64,000 nucleotides of DNA from Pseudomonas sp. GM41(2012) (GTDB taxonomy: Bacteria > Pseudomonadota > Gammaproteobacteria > Pseudomonadales > Pseudomonadaceae), in NCBI RefSeq assembly GCF_000282315.2, contig NZ_AKJN02000002.1, positions 248,001 to 312,000 on the forward strand, given 5' to 3'. The notes beneath the pieces were generated by a model. The model did not search any database, was not told the DNA's origin, and was given only the letters and a program-made list of their open reading frames with translations. Below, piece after piece: positions 27,667 through 38,225 of the stretch. How positions within the stretch are numbered: position 1 is the first letter of the stretch; every line of letters begins with the position of its first letter. Position numbers and translations under genes: made by a program.

Positions 27667-28305
27667 TTACCAGCGACCATCCCACGCGGCGAAGTTCTGC
27701 AGTAATTGCAGGCCATGGGTATGGCTCTTCTCCGGGTGGAACTGCACGGCGAAACGCGAGCCATCGGCCAGCGCCGCAGCGAAATCGACACCGTAGTGAC
27801 CGCCACCCACCACTTGCCGCGGGTTGCCGGCAGCGATGTAGTAGCTGTGCACGAAGTAGAAACGCGCCAGGTCCGGAATGTTGTGCCACAGCGGATGTGT
27901 GACCGTCTGCTTCACTTCGTTCCAGCCCATGTGCGGGACTTTCAGGTGTTCGCCCTCTTCGTGCAAATCCTTGCCGAAGAACTTCACCTGACCCGGAAAC
28001 AGGCCGATGCAGTCGACGCCGTCGTTCTCTTCACTGCTGTCGAGCAAGGCTTGCATGCCGACGCAGATGCCGAGGAACGGGCGGTCCTGGCTGACTTCAC
28101 GCACCAGCGAATCGAAGCCCAGGCGACGGATCTCCGCCATGCAATCGCGAATCGCGCCGACGCCGGGAAAAACCACCCGGTCGGCTTCGCGAATCACATC
28201 GGCATCGCTGGTGATCAGGACCTTGCCGGCACCGACGTGCTCGAGGGCCTTGGCCACCGAGTGCAGGTTGCCCATGCCGTAATCGATAACCGCGACCGTC
28301 TGCAT
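27667..28305 (-). CDS. hisH: Imidazole glycerol phosphate synthase, glutaminase subunit
   Basis: 212 residues. Class I glutamine amidotransferase supplying ammonia to HisF. The nucleophile elbow is [13 protein letters not shown], and the His-Glu pair is in [12 protein letters not shown]. It starts [17 protein letters not shown]. The ATG overlaps the stop of hisB (TAATG) and the stop abuts the DUF2164 start, so three genes are translationally linked. Confidence 0.97.
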   Translation of the reverse strand: MQTVAVIDYGMGNLHSVAKALEHVGAGKVLITSDADVIREADRVVFPGVGAIRDCMAEIRRLGFDSLVREVSQDRPFLGICVGMQALLDSSEENDGVDCIGLFPGQVKFFGKDLHEEGEHLKVPHMGWNEVKQTVTHPLWHNIPDLARFYFVHSYYIAAGNPRQVVGGGHYGVDFAAALADGSRFAVQFHPEKSHTHGLQLLQNFAAWDGRW

Positions 28306-28898
28306 TACAGAACGCCTTTGGTCGACGGCATCTGACCGGCCATGCGGTCATCCAGCTCCACAGCCATGCGCAGGGCGCGGCCGAAAGCCTTGAACACGGT
28401 TTCGATCTGGTGGTGAGTGTTGGTGCCGCGCAGGTTGTCGATGTGCAGGCTGACGAGCGCGTGGTTGACGAAGCCCTGGAAAAATTCCTGGAACAGGTCA
28501 ACGTCGAAGCCGCCAACGGTGGCACGGGTGTAGGGAACGTGCATCTGCAGGCCAGGGCGGCCGGAGAAGTCGATCACCACGCGCGACAGCGCTTCATCGA
28601 GCGGCACGTAGGCGTGGCCGTAGCGACGGATGCCTTTCTTGTCGCCGATGGCTTTGGCAAAGGCCTGACCCAGGGTGATACCGACGTCTTCCACCGTGTG
28701 GTGGTCGTCGATATGCAGGTCGCCCTTGCTGACAATATCCAGGTCGATCAGCCCGTGACGGGCGATCTGGTCCAGCATGTGCTCAAGAAAAGGAACACCG
28801 ATATCAAATCGGGCCTTTCCGGTGCCATCCAGGTTGATCGAGGCTTTGATCTGGGTTTCCAGAGTGTCGCGCTCGACTGACGCCTTACGTTCGGCCAT
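28305..28898 (-). CDS. hisB: Imidazoleglycerol-phosphate dehydratase
   Basis: 197 residues from [17 protein letters not shown]; an upstream ATG adding 12 codons is not family-like. It dehydrates IGP to imidazole acetol phosphate, using a Mn cluster. Metal motifs HHTVEDVGI and the C-terminal [16 protein letters not shown] are intact. It is monofunctional (no HolPase domain). It is the first gene of this his cluster and the start is preceded by a 157-bp gap before the next REP doublet. Confidence 0.96.
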   Translation of the reverse strand: MAERKASVERDTLETQIKASINLDGTGKARFDIGVPFLEHMLDQIARHGLIDLDIVSKGDLHIDDHHTVEDVGITLGQAFAKAIGDKKGIRRYGHAYVPLDEALSRVVIDFSGRPGLQMHVPYTRATVGGFDVDLFQEFFQGFVNHALVSLHIDNLRGTNTHHQIETVFKAFGRALRMAVELDDRMAGQMPSTKGVL

Positions 28899-29055
28899 CA
28901 CCAGCTCCGCAAAATCATTGGGCGAAAAAGGCAACCATTATAGGGGCGCGGGCGCCAAACAGAAACACGCGACGTGATATCCCTGACGGGCTGAACCCCG
29001 CGCTGTCGGGGATAGACATGTCCATACAAGCCATTTGGATGGAACACAAAACAAA

Positions 29056-29160
29056 TGTGGGAGTGACGGTGCGACGATTCGACCTGCTCGCGATGAGGCC
29101 CTCACATTCAACATCTCTGTCGACTGTCAGACCGCTATCGCGAGCAGGCTCACTCCCACA
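29056..29160. repeat. REP doublet (REPIN-like), family B with extended left arm
   Basis: The right arm is a normal CTATCGCGAGCAGGCTCACTCCCACA type. The left arm carries an additional block, ACGGTGCGACGATTCGA, within the palindrome core. It separates the convergently terminated MFS gene from the start of hisB. Confidence 0.8.
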
Positions 29161-29182
29161 CGGGGTGATGCGTTTACTTAAC

Positions 29183-30847
29183 TTAGTGGAACAATACTGC
29201 CGTTTTCTGCAGGGTCACCCAAACACCCCACGCCAACGGAATACCCACCACCAGCCACGCAGCCACTGCCAAAGGCTTGGTGCCCGCATCCGCTTTCCAC
29301 TCCAGTACGGTGCTGCTGTCAGCCCCTTTGTCGTGGCCCAGCGCCTGTTCGGCGGCCAGTTCAGCGTCGGTCATGAAGTACTTGTCAGCCACCGGACGCA
29401 CCAGCAGGTTGCAGATGAACCCCAGCACCAGCAGGCCCGCGAGGATGTACAAGGTGATGTCGTAAGCCGCGGCGCGTTCAACGCCGATGCTCAGCTGATA
29501 CTCACGCAGGTAGTTCACCAACACCGGACCCAACACACCCGCCGCCGCCCAGGCCGTCAGCAGACGACCGTGGATCGCGCCGACCATTTGCGTGCCGAAC
29601 AGGTCCGCGAGATACGCAGGAACCGTCGCAAAACCACCGCCGTACATCGACAGGATGATGCAGAAGGCCGCCACGAACAGCGCAACGTTGCCCAGGTGAC
29701 CGAGGTTCGGGATCAGCGCGTACAGGGCAAAACCCAGGGCGAAGAACACGAAATAGGTATTTTTGCGGCCCAGGTAGTCCGAGAACGAGGCCCAGAAGAA
29801 GCGGCCACCGATGTTGAACAGGCTCAGCAAACCGGTGAAACCGGCAGCAATCGCAGCGATCGAGGCCAGTTGCGAAGCGTCCAGTTGACCGAATGTCAGG
29901 CCGTTACCCAACAACGTGCCAGCGAACACTTCCTGCAACAGCGGCGAAGCCATGCCGAGGATGCCGATACCTGCCGAAACGTTCAGGCACAGCACCAGCC
30001 ACACCAGACGGAATTGCGGGGTTTTCCACGCCACGTTCACGTGGACGTGACGGTGGGTGATCATCGCATTGGAAGCTTTCTTCGCCGGGGCAGTCCAGCC
30101 TTCAGGCTTCCAGCCAGTTGGCGGAACGCGGTAGGACAGTGCGCCACCGATCATGAACACGAAGTAGATCGCGGCCATCACCAGGAAGCTCTGCCATACA
30201 CCGACGCTGGTTGGCGAAGCGAAGTGGCCCATCAAGGCTGCGGCCAGCGGAGCACCGACCATCGCGCCACCACCGAAACCCATGATCGCCATGCCGGTCG
30301 CCATGCCGCGCTTGTCCGGGAACCACTTGATCAGGGTCGATACCGGCGAGATGTAACCCAGGCCCAGGCCGATACCGCCAATGACCCCGGAGCCGATCCA
30401 CATCAGCCATATCTGGTGGGTATAGACCCCCAGCGCTGAAATCAGCAAACCGCCACACCAGCACAGTGCCGATACAACGCCAGCCTTGCGTGGCCCGGCG
30501 TGTTCCAGCCAGCCGCCCCAGATGGCGGCCGAGCAACCGAGGAAGATGAAGAACAGGGTGTAGATCCAGCCGAGCATCGAGATCGGCCAGTCGCATTGGG
30601 ACGAGAAGACTTGCGAGATGAAGCTCATGTCCGGCGCGCAGGCCACTGCCTTGGTCACGCCCAGGGCTTTGGACAGTGGCAACCAGAACACCGAAAAGCC
30701 GTAGGCCATGCCGATGCAAAGGTGGATGGCCAAGGCGGCCGGCGGTACCAGCCAACGGTTGAAACCGGGCTTGGCGATGATGCGTTCCTTGGACAGGAAC
30801 GCGGGCTGGTCGGCTTTGAGGCCGTCCGCCGTGATGCTCGTGGTCAT
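29183..30847 (-). CDS. OFA-family major facilitator transporter
   Basis: 554 residues with about 12 predicted membrane helices. The MFS features are similar to the oxalate/formate antiporter (OFA) group: GMAYGFSVFWLPLS in helix 1, GGWLEHAGPRKAG between helices 2 and 3, and FPDKRGMATGMAIMGFGGGA around helix 5. A C-terminal extension of about 80 residues includes a further hydrophobic segment (WLVVGIPLAWGVWVTLQ). The substrate, probably a small carboxylate, is inferred from the family only. A single gene, with a 220-bp gap to the divergent PanZ-like gene. Confidence 0.85.
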   Translation of the reverse strand: MTTSITADGLKADQPAFLSKERIIAKPGFNRWLVPPAALAIHLCIGMAYGFSVFWLPLSKALGVTKAVACAPDMSFISQVFSSQCDWPISMLGWIYTLFFIFLGCSAAIWGGWLEHAGPRKAGVVSALCWCGGLLISALGVYTHQIWLMWIGSGVIGGIGLGLGYISPVSTLIKWFPDKRGMATGMAIMGFGGGAMVGAPLAAALMGHFASPTSVGVWQSFLVMAAIYFVFMIGGALSYRVPPTGWKPEGWTAPAKKASNAMITHRHVHVNVAWKTPQFRLVWLVLCLNVSAGIGILGMASPLLQEVFAGTLLGNGLTFGQLDASQLASIAAIAAGFTGLLSLFNIGGRFFWASFSDYLGRKNTYFVFFALGFALYALIPNLGHLGNVALFVAAFCIILSMYGGGFATVPAYLADLFGTQMVGAIHGRLLTAWAAAGVLGPVLVNYLREYQLSIGVERAAAYDITLYILAGLLVLGFICNLLVRPVADKYFMTDAELAAEQALGHDKGADSSTVLEWKADAGTKPLAVAAWLVVGIPLAWGVWVTLQKTAVLFH

Positions 30848-31067
30848 GGTGTATCCCCCAATTATTAGATTGGTTCGTCAGCGCTCCTCACCCCCAGCCT
30901 TTATGCGCACGCATGACTGTTTTTGAGGTGAAGCTCCATTTTGGTGCGACATCGCGTCGCAGAAGGACGGACGAACCGGCAGAGGTTACCATCTGTACGT
31001 GACAGAAAAATCAAAGTGATATCACCTTTTGTATGTCATCAGTTCTCGTACCACTGAAGGAGCCCTC

Positions 31068-31472
31068 ATGCCGATCATTGTCGAGCCGCTAAACGAAGCC
31101 ACGTATCAGGATCAGCAAGATCTGCAGAAGATCTACCGCGATGCTCCGGACTGGCTGTTTGCCCCGTTTGCCGGGGAATTGCAGTTGATCGAAGGCTGCC
31201 TGCTGGACGGTTCGCTGATCGCCGGCCGCTTCAACGATCGGCTTTTGGGCGCGGCACGCCTGCAACGGCACTCAGATGTCTGGCACCTGTCCCAACTATG
31301 CGTACGAAAAATTACCCGTCGTCGTGGCGTGGCCGAGCGACTGGTGAATGAAGCGCAGAAAATGGCGTCGCAATCGGGCGCGACATTGCGTTTGCTGGCG
31401 CCTGCCGGGCATCTGGAGGCACAAGCGCTGGCGGCCAAACTGAAAATACCGCTGGATGAGTTGCCGACGTGA
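31068..31472 (+). CDS. PanZ-like acetyl-CoA-sensing GNAT protein
   Basis: 134 residues from ATG 31068 with GAAGGAG upstream (an open frame continues 13 codons further upstream). It has a GNAT fold like the PanZ/PanM family that promotes autocleavage of aspartate decarboxylase PanD in an acetyl-CoA-dependent way. The CoA-binding loop is seen in LCVRKITRRRGVAERLV. The N-terminal half LQKIYRDAPDWLFAPF is typical of the Pseudomonas version. No panD is nearby. The role in pantothenate control is inferred from the family. Confidence 0.75.
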   Translation: MPIIVEPLNEATYQDQQDLQKIYRDAPDWLFAPFAGELQLIEGCLLDGSLIAGRFNDRLLGAARLQRHSDVWHLSQLCVRKITRRRGVAERLVNEAQKMASQSGATLRLLAPAGHLEAQALAAKLKIPLDELPT

Positions 31473-31550
31473 TCACTGACCGGTCGTCCGCTGCGGGGCG
31501 CTATACTCCCCGGCTAAATTTCGAATTCGACTAACTACAAGGACTCGCCC

Positions 31551-33776
31551 ATGAAAGCGTTCGGCAAAATCCTGGGTCTGGTACTTCTCGGGCTATTGCT
31601 GATCATTGTGGCGCTGGGCTTTGCCCTGACCCACCTCTTTGATCCCAATGACTATAAAGACGAGATTCGCCAGATAGCCCGCGACAAGGCCCACATCGAG
31701 CTGACGCTCAATGGCGATATCGGCTGGAGCCTGTTCCCGTGGTTGGGCCTGGAATTGCACGAAGCCAGCGTCGCGACCCTGGCCAAGCCCGCCGAGCCGT
31801 TCGCTGATTTGCAGATGCTCGGCTTGTCGGTCCGTGTGCTGCCGCTGCTGCGCCGAGAAGTGCAGATGAGCGATGTGCGCGTCGAAGGCCTGAACCTGCG
31901 CCTGAACCGCGACAAGGACGGTCACGGCAACTGGGAAGACATCGGCAAGGCACCGGCGCCGGCCACTCCGACCACGCCGCCCGCGACCACTGGTGAACCC
32001 GCGACCGAGACCACCGCCCAAGCGGAAAAACCGGCCCAGCCGATTCGCCTGGACATCGACAGCCTGACCGTCAACAACGCCCGCGTTGAATACAGCGACG
32101 AGAAAACCGGCAAGCAATTCAGCGCCGAAAGCATCCAGCTGAGTACCGGCCCGGTGCATGACTCCACGAACATCCCGGTCAAACTCACCGCGTTCCTGGG
32201 CACTAACCAGCCGGTCCTGCGTGTCCGTACCGAGCTCAATGGCGAGCTACGCTTCGAGCGCGCACTGCAACGCTACAAATTCGAAGACATGAAACTCTCT
32301 GGCGAAGTGGCTGGCGATCCGCTGCAAGGCAAAACCATGACCTTCGCCGCCCAGGGCCAGTTACTGCTGGATAAAGCGGCGAACGTCGCCGAATGGACTG
32401 GCATCAAAATCTCTGCCAACCAACTGCGCGCATTGGGTGAACTGAAGGTCAACGACCTCGACAAAACCCCGCAAGTCAGCGGCGGCCTGTCGATCGCCCA
32501 GTTCGATCTGGCGAAATTCGTCGACAGCATCGGCCAGAAGCTTCCGGCGATGGCTGAAGGCAGCCTGAGCAAAGTCGAACTGGTCAGCCGCCTTGCAGGC
32601 ACGCCGACCAGCGTGATCCTGGACAACATCAACCTCAAAGTCGACGACAGCACCTTCAGTGGCCGCATCGCCGTCGAGGACTTCGCCAAACAATCGCTGC
32701 GGGCGACCCTCAAGGCCGACACCTTCAACGTCGACCGTTATCTGCCACCAAAATCCGCCGAAGCCAACAGCGCGACGCAGGTGCGTAAGGCCGAAGTGGC
32801 CAACACCGAGGCCGAAGCCATGGCCGGCGCGGGCAGCACACCGCTGCCGCCAGCACCGACCAAAGACGCGTGGAGCACCGAGCGGCTGTTGCCGGTGGAG
32901 CGCCTGGCCAAACTCGACGTAGACGCCGACCTCACCTTCGGACAGCTGACCCTCGATAAATTGCCGATCCAGAACGCTGCACTCAAGGCCACAGGCCAGG
33001 GCGGTCTGCTGACCCTGGAAAGTCTTCGCGGCGACCTGTACGACGGCAACTTCGACGCCAAAGGTACGCTCGACGTGCGCCAACAGGTGCCAGCGTTGAA
33101 CATGCAGACGAGCATCAGCAAAGTACCGGTGGAAAAAATCCTCGAAAGTCAGGGTAAAAATCCGCCGGTCAAAGGCCTGGTGACACTCAACAGCAACCTG
33201 ACCGGCAGCGGCAACAGCCAGAAAGCTCTGATCGAAACCCTCAACGGCAATGCCAGTTTCATCATCAACAACGGCGTGTTGCTCAATGCCAACCTCGAAC
33301 AACAGCTGTGCAAAGGCATCGCCACCCTGAACCGTAAATCCCTCAACGGCGAACCACGGGGCAAGGACACACCGTTCCAGGAGCTCAAGGGCAACCTGAC
33401 CTTCCGTAACGGCGTGGCCAGCAACCCGGACCTGAAAGTGCGCATCCCGGGCATGACCGTCAATGGCGACGGCGATGTCGATCTGCGGGTGCTGGGCATG
33501 GATTACCGCGTGGGCGTTATCGTCGAAGGCGACAAGAGCGACATGCCGGACCCGGCCTGCCAGGTTGGCGAGAAGTTCGTCGGCATCGAGTGGCCGCTGC
33601 GCTGCCGTGGCCCGCTGGAACTGGGCGCCAAGGCTTGCCGCCTCGATAACGAACGCATGGGCCAGGTCGCGAGCAAACTGGCTGGCGAAAAAATCAGCGA
33701 AAAAATCGACGAGAAGCTTGGCGACAAGGTCAGCCCGGAACTGAAAAACGCGTTGAAGGGGCTGTTCAAGCGATGA
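31551..33776 (+). CDS. AsmA-family envelope protein
   Basis: 741 residues. An N-terminal transmembrane anchor (about 8-28, [22 protein letters not shown]) is followed by the AsmA signature [34 protein letters not shown]. The body is a long periplasmic, beta-rich domain with an Ala/Pro/Thr linker at about residues 135-160. The C-terminal AsmA segment includes [22 protein letters not shown]. AsmA-like proteins are thought to move phospholipids between membranes or affect outer-membrane assembly. Its stop overlaps the mutY start (ATGA). Confidence 0.92.
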   Translation: MKAFGKILGLVLLGLLLIIVALGFALTHLFDPNDYKDEIRQIARDKAHIELTLNGDIGWSLFPWLGLELHEASVATLAKPAEPFADLQMLGLSVRVLPLLRREVQMSDVRVEGLNLRLNRDKDGHGNWEDIGKAPAPATPTTPPATTGEPATETTAQAEKPAQPIRLDIDSLTVNNARVEYSDEKTGKQFSAESIQLSTGPVHDSTNIPVKLTAFLGTNQPVLRVRTELNGELRFERALQRYKFEDMKLSGEVAGDPLQGKTMTFAAQGQLLLDKAANVAEWTGIKISANQLRALGELKVNDLDKTPQVSGGLSIAQFDLAKFVDSIGQKLPAMAEGSLSKVELVSRLAGTPTSVILDNINLKVDDSTFSGRIAVEDFAKQSLRATLKADTFNVDRYLPPKSAEANSATQVRKAEVANTEAEAMAGAGSTPLPPAPTKDAWSTERLLPVERLAKLDVDADLTFGQLTLDKLPIQNAALKATGQGGLLTLESLRGDLYDGNFDAKGTLDVRQQVPALNMQTSISKVPVEKILESQGKNPPVKGLVTLNSNLTGSGNSQKALIETLNGNASFIINNGVLLNANLEQQLCKGIATLNRKSLNGEPRGKDTPFQELKGNLTFRNGVASNPDLKVRIPGMTVNGDGDVDLRVLGMDYRVGVIVEGDKSDMPDPACQVGEKFVGIEWPLRCRGPLELGAKACRLDNERMGQVASKLAGEKISEKIDEKLGDKVSPELKNALKGLFKR

Positions 33777-34840
33777 GAGCCGAGCAGTTTTCAACGGCGG
33801 TGCTGGACTGGTACGACCGCCACGGCCGCCACGACTTGCCCTGGCAACAAGGCATCACCCCGTATCGGGTGTGGGTCTCGGAAATCATGTTGCAGCAAAC
33901 CCAGGTCAGCACCGTGCTGAACTACTTCGACCGCTTCATGGCCTCGTTGCCGACGGTCGAAGCCCTGGCCGCCGCACCGGAAGACGAAGTGCTGCACCTA
34001 TGGACCGGCCTCGGTTACTACACCCGTGCGCGCAATTTGCAGAAGACCGCGAAGATTGTTGTCGCCGAGTACGGCGGCGAGTTTCCGCGGGATGTAGAAA
34101 AGCTGGTTGATCTGCCGGGCATCGGCCTGTCCACGGCTGGCGCCATCGCCAGCCTGAGCATGGGCCTGCGGGCGCCGATCCTCGACGGCAACGTCAAACG
34201 GGTGCTGGCGCGCTTTACCGCGCAAGAGGGCTATCCGGGCGAGCCCAAGGTCGCCAAACAGCTCTGGGCGAACGCTGAGCGCTTTACGCCGCATGATCGG
34301 GTCAACGCCTACACCCAGGCGATGATGGATCTGGGCGCCACGCTTTGTACCCGCAGCAAACCAAGCTGCTTGCTCTGCCCGCTCGAAAAGGGCTGCGAAG
34401 CGCACATGCTCGGCCTGGAGACACGCTACCCGATCCCCAAACCGCGTAAAGCCGTGCCACAGAAGCGTACGCTGATGCCGATGCTCGCCAACGGTGACGG
34501 CGCGATTCTGCTTTACCGTCGCCCTTCCACGGGCTTGTGGGGCGGTCTATGGAGCCTGCCGGAACTCGATGACCTCGACGACCTGCAACATCTGGCTTCG
34601 CAGCATTCGCTGGAGCTTGGCAGCCAACAGGCGCTGCCAAGCCTGGTACACACCTTCAGTCATTTTCAATTGTCCATCGAACCCTGGCTGGTTCAGGTCC
34701 AGGAGGCCGGCCATCACGTGGCCGAGGCCGACTGGCTCTGGTATAACCTCGCCACCCCGCCGCGCCTGGGCCTTGCCGCCCCGGTCAAAACCTTGCTCGA
34801 ACGCGCGGCCGCCGTATTGAACGCAGGAGAGTCGTCATGA
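33773..34840 (+). CDS. mutY: Adenine DNA glycosylase
   Basis: 355 residues. It removes adenine mispaired with 8-oxoguanine. The N-terminal helix-hairpin-helix domain shows [12 protein letters not shown] and the catalytic region [15 protein letters not shown]; the 4Fe-4S cluster cysteines are C-X6-C-X2-C-X5-C ([17 protein letters not shown]). The C-terminal Nudix-like domain for 8-oxoG recognition contains [18 protein letters not shown]. It overlaps asmA upstream and yggX downstream by four bases each. Confidence 0.97.
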   Translation: MRAEQFSTAVLDWYDRHGRHDLPWQQGITPYRVWVSEIMLQQTQVSTVLNYFDRFMASLPTVEALAAAPEDEVLHLWTGLGYYTRARNLQKTAKIVVAEYGGEFPRDVEKLVDLPGIGLSTAGAIASLSMGLRAPILDGNVKRVLARFTAQEGYPGEPKVAKQLWANAERFTPHDRVNAYTQAMMDLGATLCTRSKPSCLLCPLEKGCEAHMLGLETRYPIPKPRKAVPQKRTLMPMLANGDGAILLYRRPSTGLWGGLWSLPELDDLDDLQHLASQHSLELGSQQALPSLVHTFSHFQLSIEPWLVQVQEAGHHVAEADWLWYNLATPPRLGLAAPVKTLLERAAAVLNAGESS

Positions 34841-35109
34841 CCCGCACCATCATGTGCCGCAAGTACAAAGAAGAATTGCCCGCCCTGGAGCGCGCTCCAT
34901 TTCCTGGCGCAAAAGGTCAGGACATTTTTGACCACGTCTCGGCCAAAGCCTGGGCAGACTGGCAAAAGCACCAGACCCTGCTGATCAACGAAAAACGCCT
35001 GAACATGATGAACGCCGAAGACCGCAAATATCTTCAGGGCGAGATGGACAAGTTCTTTTCCGGCGAGGAATACGCCAAGGCTGACGGCTACGTTCCGCCG
35101 GCTGAATAA
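34837..35109 (+). CDS. yggX: Oxidative-damage protection / Fe(2+)-trafficking protein YggX
   Basis: 90 residues, the YggX length. Small cytosolic protein linked to protection of Fe-S clusters. It begins [24 protein letters not shown] with the conserved cysteine at residue 7, and has [20 protein letters not shown] in the middle. ATGA overlap with mutY indicates coupled translation; pairing with the Fe-S enzyme MutY is conserved in gammaproteobacteria. Confidence 0.95.
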   Translation: MTRTIMCRKYKEELPALERAPFPGAKGQDIFDHVSAKAWADWQKHQTLLINEKRLNMMNAEDRKYLQGEMDKFFSGEEYAKADGYVPPAE

Positions 35110-35173
35110 TCCCGCTTTTTCGAGGGTCGGAACGTAAGCGACGGTAATAATTAAAATTTTTTTGAAAACTTTC

Positions 35174-35202
35174 TTGACGACCCCCTGAAAAACCAGTTTA
35201 AT
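35174..35202 (+). promoter_or_regulatory. Sigma-70 promoter of tRNA-Phe
   Basis: TTGACG - 17 bp - TTTAAT, followed by a GC-rich discriminator just before the tRNA, a stringent-type arrangement. Confidence 0.8.
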
Positions 35203-35212
35203 GCGCCCCGTT

Positions 35213-35288
35213 GCCCAGATAGCTCAGTCGGTAGAGCAGGGGATTGAAAATCCCCGTGTCGGCGGTTCGATTCCGTCTCTGGGCACCA
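35213..35288 (+). tRNA. tRNA-Phe (GAA)
   Basis: 76 nt including an encoded CCA end. It folds as a full cloverleaf with acceptor GCCCAGA / TCTGGGC, D arm GCTCAGTCGGTAGAGC, anticodon loop ATTGAAAAT with GAA and T arm GGCGGTTCGATTCCGTC. The position after yggX is conserved in Pseudomonas. Confidence 0.98.
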
Positions 35289-35295
35289 AATACCG

Positions 35296-35328
35296 AAAAC
35301 CCTGAATCGCAAGATTCAGGGTTTTTTT
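35296..35328 (+). terminator. tRNA-Phe terminator
   Basis: AAACCCTGAATC-GCAA-GATTCAGGGTTT stem-loop with seven T on the plus strand. Confidence 0.9.
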
Positions 35329-35373
35329 ATGCCTGGGATTTGATCAGGCGTCGCGCAAGTCGTCTCTCTTTGG

Positions 35374-35823
35374 CTAGTTTTCACTACCCCAATGGAAGAC
35401 CAGATTGCGAGCAGCACCGCTTCCTACCTCCGCCGTATCACGCCGCTCCTCACCATTGCGTGTCGCGACGACGGTGTACTTGCCGGGTGGCAGCTGCACG
35501 TAAACCAACGGGCCGGCCTCACTCAGCGTCAGCACGGGCGACCCCGGGTTTTTCTGAATGACCAGATTCACATCCGGAACATATTCGTCCTTCGGTCCGG
35601 TGGAGAAGGTCATGTGCAGGTTGTAGCCCTGGGTTTGTTGAATGGCTCGAGCCTCATCCTCTCCGACCCCTCCGGACAGGTAAGTAATCCCGTTTTGCTG
35701 TTGCTGCTGGACTTGCACACCTGTGCTGTCGATCGGTTCAAGACTAGCGGCGTTAAGCACGACTGGAAACATCAGTACGCCGACGGCGGCGATGGGCAGC
35801 ATGAATGAATGGACGTTCTTCAT
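35374..35823 (-). CDS. Secreted hypothetical protein with carboxypeptidase-regulatory-like fold
   Basis: 149 residues. A signal peptide (MKNVHSFMLPIAAVGVLMFPVVLNA) is followed by a Gln-rich segment (VQVQQQQQNGITYLSGGVGEDE) and a beta-sandwich-like part (VYVQLPPGKYTVVATRNGEERRDTAEV) resembling carboxypeptidase regulatory-like repeats. Function unknown. A single gene, convergent with the tRNA-Phe terminator; the 261-bp gap upstream of it holds nothing I can support. Confidence 0.7.
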   Translation of the reverse strand: MKNVHSFMLPIAAVGVLMFPVVLNAASLEPIDSTGVQVQQQQQNGITYLSGGVGEDEARAIQQTQGYNLHMTFSTGPKDEYVPDVNLVIQKNPGSPVLTLSEAGPLVYVQLPPGKYTVVATRNGEERRDTAEVGSGAARNLVFHWGSEN

Positions 35824-36084
35824 GATGGCGACTCCCGGGTTGCTCAGAACCCAATCGTTACTCTTTTTAGATTTGTTACCGAATGTTCAAGTTTTAGATC
35901 GATTAGCACTTGAGCTAACTGCGAATCGGACTACGTGATGTATTCCTCAAACGCAGATTGCCGTCGGCGTGATCCCGCAAAACCAGTCCGACTTTCCTTC
36001 CGGTTTACCAGACGCGCCCGGCATCGCTGACCGACCCACACCTGCAATCCTCTTCTGCCTGTTCATCCAGCTGCGGAAGACTTC

Positions 36085-37144
36085 ATGAGCGCACTCAAAC
36101 CCGATAACACCCAAGACCCGCAACTCGCCTCACTGCTTGGCAATCTTGGCGAATTGATCCGCCAGGCACGGCAGAAGATGCTACGTGCGGTCGATACCGT
36201 CCAGGTGCAAAACCTGCTGGCAAATCGGACGGCATATTGTGGAGTTCGAGCAGGAAGGGGCTCGGCGGGCAGGTTATGGCAAGCAGTTGCTGTTGACGCT
36301 GGCAAAAGTACTGACCGCGGAGTTCGGAAAGGGCTTTGATGAGACTAACTTGCGAAAAATGCGCTTGTTTTATCAGACGTTTCCAATTCGAGACGCACTG
36401 CGTCCCGAATTGAGCTGGACGCACTACCGCAGACTGCTGCGAGTCGACAGTGACACGGCACGAAAATGGTATATGGACGAATCTGCCAACCAAAACTGGT
36501 CAAGCCGCGCGCTGGAACGCCAGATAAGCACGCTCTATTACGAGCGACTGCTGATGAGTCGGGACAAGCTTACCGTCATGAAAGAAGCCGCTACTAACAT
36601 CCATGCGATGAACGACAGCCCTCGAGAATTCATCCGGGATCCCGTGATGCTGGAATTTCTCGGCCTGCCCAACGCAGGAGTTGTTCTGGAAACCGAACTT
36701 GAACAAGCACTCATCGAGCAACTTCAAGGCTTCCTGCTTGAGCTGGGCAAAGGTTTCGCTTTCGTTGCCCGCCAACAACGCATAAATACCGAAGGTAGAG
36801 ACTTCTACATCGATCTGGTGTTCTACAACTACCTTCTCAAATGCTTCGTCATCTTCGATCTCAAACGAGGCGAATTAACTCATCAGGATGTCGGGCAGAT
36901 GGACATGTATGTACGCATGTATGACGACCTCAAGCGCAACGATGAGGACGGGCCGACCGTTGGCATCATCCTTTGTGCGCAAAAAAACGAGTCAGTGGTG
37001 CGCTACTCGATGTTGCAGGGCAACGAACAACTTTTCGCCAGCAAGTACAAGCTAGTGCTGCCGAGCGAGGAGGAGCTTCGGGCGGAACTGGATCGAGAGC
37101 GGGCGGCAATTGAAGAGAGACTGCTCGACCAGTTACCCGGATAA
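36085..37144 (+). pseudogene. YhcG-type PD-(D/E)XK nuclease (DUF1016), frameshifted
   Basis: Frame 1 from ATG 36085 gives the normal YhcG start (LLGNLGELIRQARQKMLRAV...VQVQ) and then goes out of frame; the following frame carries TCWQIGRHIVEFEQEGARRAGYG and the whole remainder to 37144. The shift is at the AAAA run 36209-36212: removing one A joins the two halves into a protein of about 352 residues. The C-terminal nuclease core is intact (FAFVARQQRINTEGRDFYID, LVFYNYLLKCFVIFDLKRGE). Such nucleases often accompany restriction-modification genes, but none is next to it. It may be a real inactivation, a phase-variable or slippage site, or a sequencing error. Confidence 0.8.
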
Positions 37145-37213
37145 ACACCGATGGATTGTTCATAAGCTGCGCGAAGACTATCGTTGGCAGCTACCCGCAA
37201 AGGTCCGACGCCG

Positions 37214-38188
37214 ATGAATTTGCAGGACATGCCCTCACTGGCACCCACTCAAACCGAGTTGCCACCGCGAACATCTACGGCAGGCGAACCGTTCAAGGAG
37301 CCCGCCGCAGACGGCTACAGCCTCGGCGGTTTTACCTGGAGGCACCCCCGTCAAGACGCTACCCGCCCGGTCGTCATCATCAACGCCGCCACCTCCGTCC
37401 GCTGCCGCCATTACTCGCGCTTCGCCGATTACCTGTTCGCCAACGGCTTCGACGTGATCACTTACGACTACCGTGGCATCGGCGAATCGCGACTCGCGTC
37501 GTTGAAAGGGCTTCGGGCTTCATGGTCAGATTGGGGCGCGCTGGACTTTGAGGCGATGCTCAAGCGCGCTCAGCGTGAATTCCCCGAGCAACCCATCGAT
37601 GTTGTAGGCCACAGCTTTGGAGGCTGTGCAGCGGGCCTGGGAGCCTCCGGGCATATGATTCGACGTCTGGTGACCGTCGGTGCGCAATTCGCTTACTGGC
37701 GCGATTACGCGCCCGCTCATCGCTGGCGGATGTTCGGCAAGTGGCATCTGGTGATGCCGTTGATGACATTGCTTTGCGGCTACTTCCCCGGCAAACGTCT
37801 CGGCTGGCTAGAGGACACGCCCGCCGGCGTGGTTCGCGACTGGAGCATGCCCACCGCGCACTACGAGAAACGCCCCAGCGGTCGCGTCCTTCACGCAAAG
37901 TCCGGGCGACTGCCCTTCTCATCCGTCACCGCACAAAACCTGGCCATCAGCATCAGCGACGATCCTTACGGCACGATTCCAGCCATCGAGCGGCTGCTGG
38001 GTTACTTCACCAACAGCACGAATGTCCACTTGCGAATCGGCCCCGAAGACATCGGCGAACAAGAAGTCGGACATTTCGCCTTTTTTCGTAGCCCATACCA
38101 AGCCACACTATGGCCCATTGCATTGTCCTGGTTGCAGACCGGCAAACTGGCCCCCGACACACCTGGGCGGCTAGTGCCACGCAACTGA
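37214..38188 (+). CDS. Alpha/beta hydrolase
   Basis: 324 residues from MNLQDMPSLA; the open frame begins 10 codons earlier with a TTG and lacks support. The alpha/beta fold is seen in VVIINAATSVRCRHYSRFADYL, YDYRGIGESR and the nucleophile elbow DVVGHSFGGCAAG, with a late histidine (EVGHFAFF) as the likely base. The family is similar to serine aminopeptidase/monoacylglycerol lipase-like hydrolases; the substrate is unknown. No signal peptide. It is a single gene between the broken nuclease and the paralog pair. Confidence 0.8.
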   Translation: MNLQDMPSLAPTQTELPPRTSTAGEPFKEPAADGYSLGGFTWRHPRQDATRPVVIINAATSVRCRHYSRFADYLFANGFDVITYDYRGIGESRLASLKGLRASWSDWGALDFEAMLKRAQREFPEQPIDVVGHSFGGCAAGLGASGHMIRRLVTVGAQFAYWRDYAPAHRWRMFGKWHLVMPLMTLLCGYFPGKRLGWLEDTPAGVVRDWSMPTAHYEKRPSGRVLHAKSGRLPFSSVTAQNLAISISDDPYGTIPAIERLLGYFTNSTNVHLRIGPEDIGEQEVGHFAFFRSPYQATLWPIALSWLQTGKLAPDTPGRLVPRN

Positions 38189-38225
38189 CTGATGCGCCTA
38201 CTCAACGGAATACGGAACGACGCCC

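Noticed and set aside
25723-27705. A 660-codon plus-strand frame opposite hisF and hisA
   Set aside because: Spans two genes of a conserved operon in antisense; mirror composition.
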